A stretch of DNA of 64,000 nucleotides from CAVPJC01 sp963705155. GTDB lineage: Bacteria > Chloroflexota > Anaerolineae > Anaerolineales > UBA4823. The stretch is taken from assembly GCA_963705155.1 (NCBI GenBank), contig CAVPJC010000012.1:124001-188000 (forward strand), read 5' to 3'. A program made the position numbers and the translations under genes. This document shows positions 63,408 through 64,000 of the stretch, one piece after another. The notes under the pieces were generated by a model. That model saw only the letters and a list, made by a program, of their open reading frames with translations, searched no databases and was not told the DNA's origin. Numbering within the stretch: position 1 is the stretch's first letter; each line of letters begins with the position of its first letter.

Positions 63408-64000
63408 TTGGAAACACTCATCCAGCAGGCCGTCCAGCTTTACGAAAATGCCAGCGCAGCCCTTGAACGGGGTGACTTTACCTGCTCGGATGCGCTGCAC
63501 CTGGAATGTATCGCCCTGTTCCAGCAGGCCGATGGCCCCCTTTCGCTGAATGCCGCCAGCGTATATACTGCCCTGGCAGACCTGCGCCAGCAGGTGGGTG
63601 ACCTGGACGGCGCCCTGCATGCCGCCTCCCAGGCTGATTCCATCCTGGCGGCTATCGGCGAGGACAGCCCCGGCGACGATCCGATCACAGCGTCCGCATC
63701 CAGGCCTGGACGCAGATCGGCGCCATCCACCGCCAGCGCGCCGAATATCCCCAGGCTGAAGCCTGGCTGCAGCGCGCCCTCGACCTGGCGATCCGCCATT
63801 TTGGCGAAGACAGCGAGCCTGCCTGCCGACGCCCGCAACGAGCTGGGCATGCTCTACAAATACACTGCCGAGTTTGATAAAGCCGAAGCCCTCTACCGGG
63901 CCGCCCTTGCCCACCTTCTGGACCGCTTTGGCGAGCAGCATTCCAGCGTGGCGGCTCTCTACCATAACCTGGGCGGTCTGGAACATGCCCGCCAGCGCTT
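63408..64000 (+). CDS. TPR-repeat protein (kinesin-light-chain type), 5' part
   Basis: The gene starts near TTG 63408 (or an ATG at 63404 with one inserted base) and runs off the window. It reads ETLIQQAVQLYENASAALER, VYTALADLRQQVGDLDGALH, then after a slip near 63690 IQAWTQIGAIHRQRAEYPQA and after another near 63825 RNELGMLYKYTAEFDKAEAL-YRAAL and HSSVAALYHNLGGLEHARQR. Consecutive 42-residue kinesin-light-chain-like TPR units are evident. These mediate protein interactions; the C-terminal domain is not visible. Confidence 0.8.
   Translation, partial: METLIQQAVQLYENASAALERGDFTCSDALHLECIALFQQADGPLSLNAASVYTALADLRQQVGDLDGALHAASQADSILAAIGEDSPGDDPITASASRPGRRSAPSTASAPNIPRLKPGCSAPSTWRSAILAKTASLPADARNELGMLYKYTAEFDKAEALYRAALAHLLDRFGEQHSSVAALYHNLGGLEHARQR

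Noticed and set aside
1..64000. tRNA or rRNA genes
   Set aside because: I saw no cloverleaf with a TTCGA-type arm in the intergenic gaps; a scan with tRNAscan-SE would be decisive.

Overview
The window (GC-rich, about 60%) looks like a chromosomal segment of a member of Chloroflexota, most likely class Anaerolineae. This is inferred from gene content: iscX fused to a nuoBCDI cluster, secreted proteins with Thr/Pro-rich linkers and a C-terminal hydrophobic-LP motif, DNRLRE and FG-GAP surface proteins, and a SipW-type signal peptidase. There is no rRNA, no recognisable tRNA, no CRISPR array, no transposase and no phage gene. Single-base indels break roughly half of the genes; in almost every case the family continues in an adjacent frame, often at G or C runs. 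I therefore read them as uncorrected sequencing errors and report reconstructed gene spans.

Layout. 1-6.5 kb: partial GntR-type regulator, secreted protein, metal-receptor protein, acetyltransferase, and an mrp-PSP1-M20 hydrolase operon. 6.6-10.8 kb: iscX-nuoB-nuoC-nuoD-nuoI operon, divergent from a cysteine-containing HTH regulator, with a 16-bp palindrome between the two promoters. 10.9-14.5 kb: toxin-antitoxin pair and small metabolic genes. 14.8-18.3 kb: an AT-richer four-gene block of unknown function (membrane protein with an in-frame stop, two unknown proteins, membrane-anchored protein with SAF-like repeats). 18.8-24.9 kb: lipoprotein, membrane protein, three SnoaL-like units, an SRPBCC protein and a STAND-type ATPase. 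25-30.4 kb: DUF5995, methyltransferases, a TipAS-type MerR regulator and a PEBP lipoprotein.

30.9-38.1 kb encodes large secreted proteins: a phosphodiesterase/5'-nucleotidase fusion, an FG-GAP protein and a tandem pair of paralogs. 38.2-43.7 kb holds methyltransferases, an enoyl-reductase-like protein, DinB and F420-type proteins. 43.9-55.1 kb is an ion-transport and regulation block: CLC channel-DUF389, then LacI-B12 protein-opine dehydrogenase, then DUF2179-CBS-NhaD/ArsB-PII-like-Ca2+/cation antiporter. LacI-type operators (core AAAACGTTTT) lie before lacI and before the CLC gene. 55.1-58.2 kb is a SipW-type secretion cluster. 58.4-63.0 kb encodes RF3, a DEAD-box helicase and a YcaQ-like glycosylase. 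The window ends with a compact unit for a small repeat peptide and a truncated TPR gene.

Intergenic regions carry several dispersed repeat families: GC-rich hairpins with a CATCCCCATG centre, a 'TTCATCTGTGTCCATCTGTGG' family, and a 'GATTGCTTC...CGCAATGAC' family. The most promising leads for undescribed biology are the AT-rich block at 14.8-18.3 kb, the LacI/B12/opine-dehydrogenase operon, the SipW cluster, and the repeat-peptide unit at 63.15 kb.
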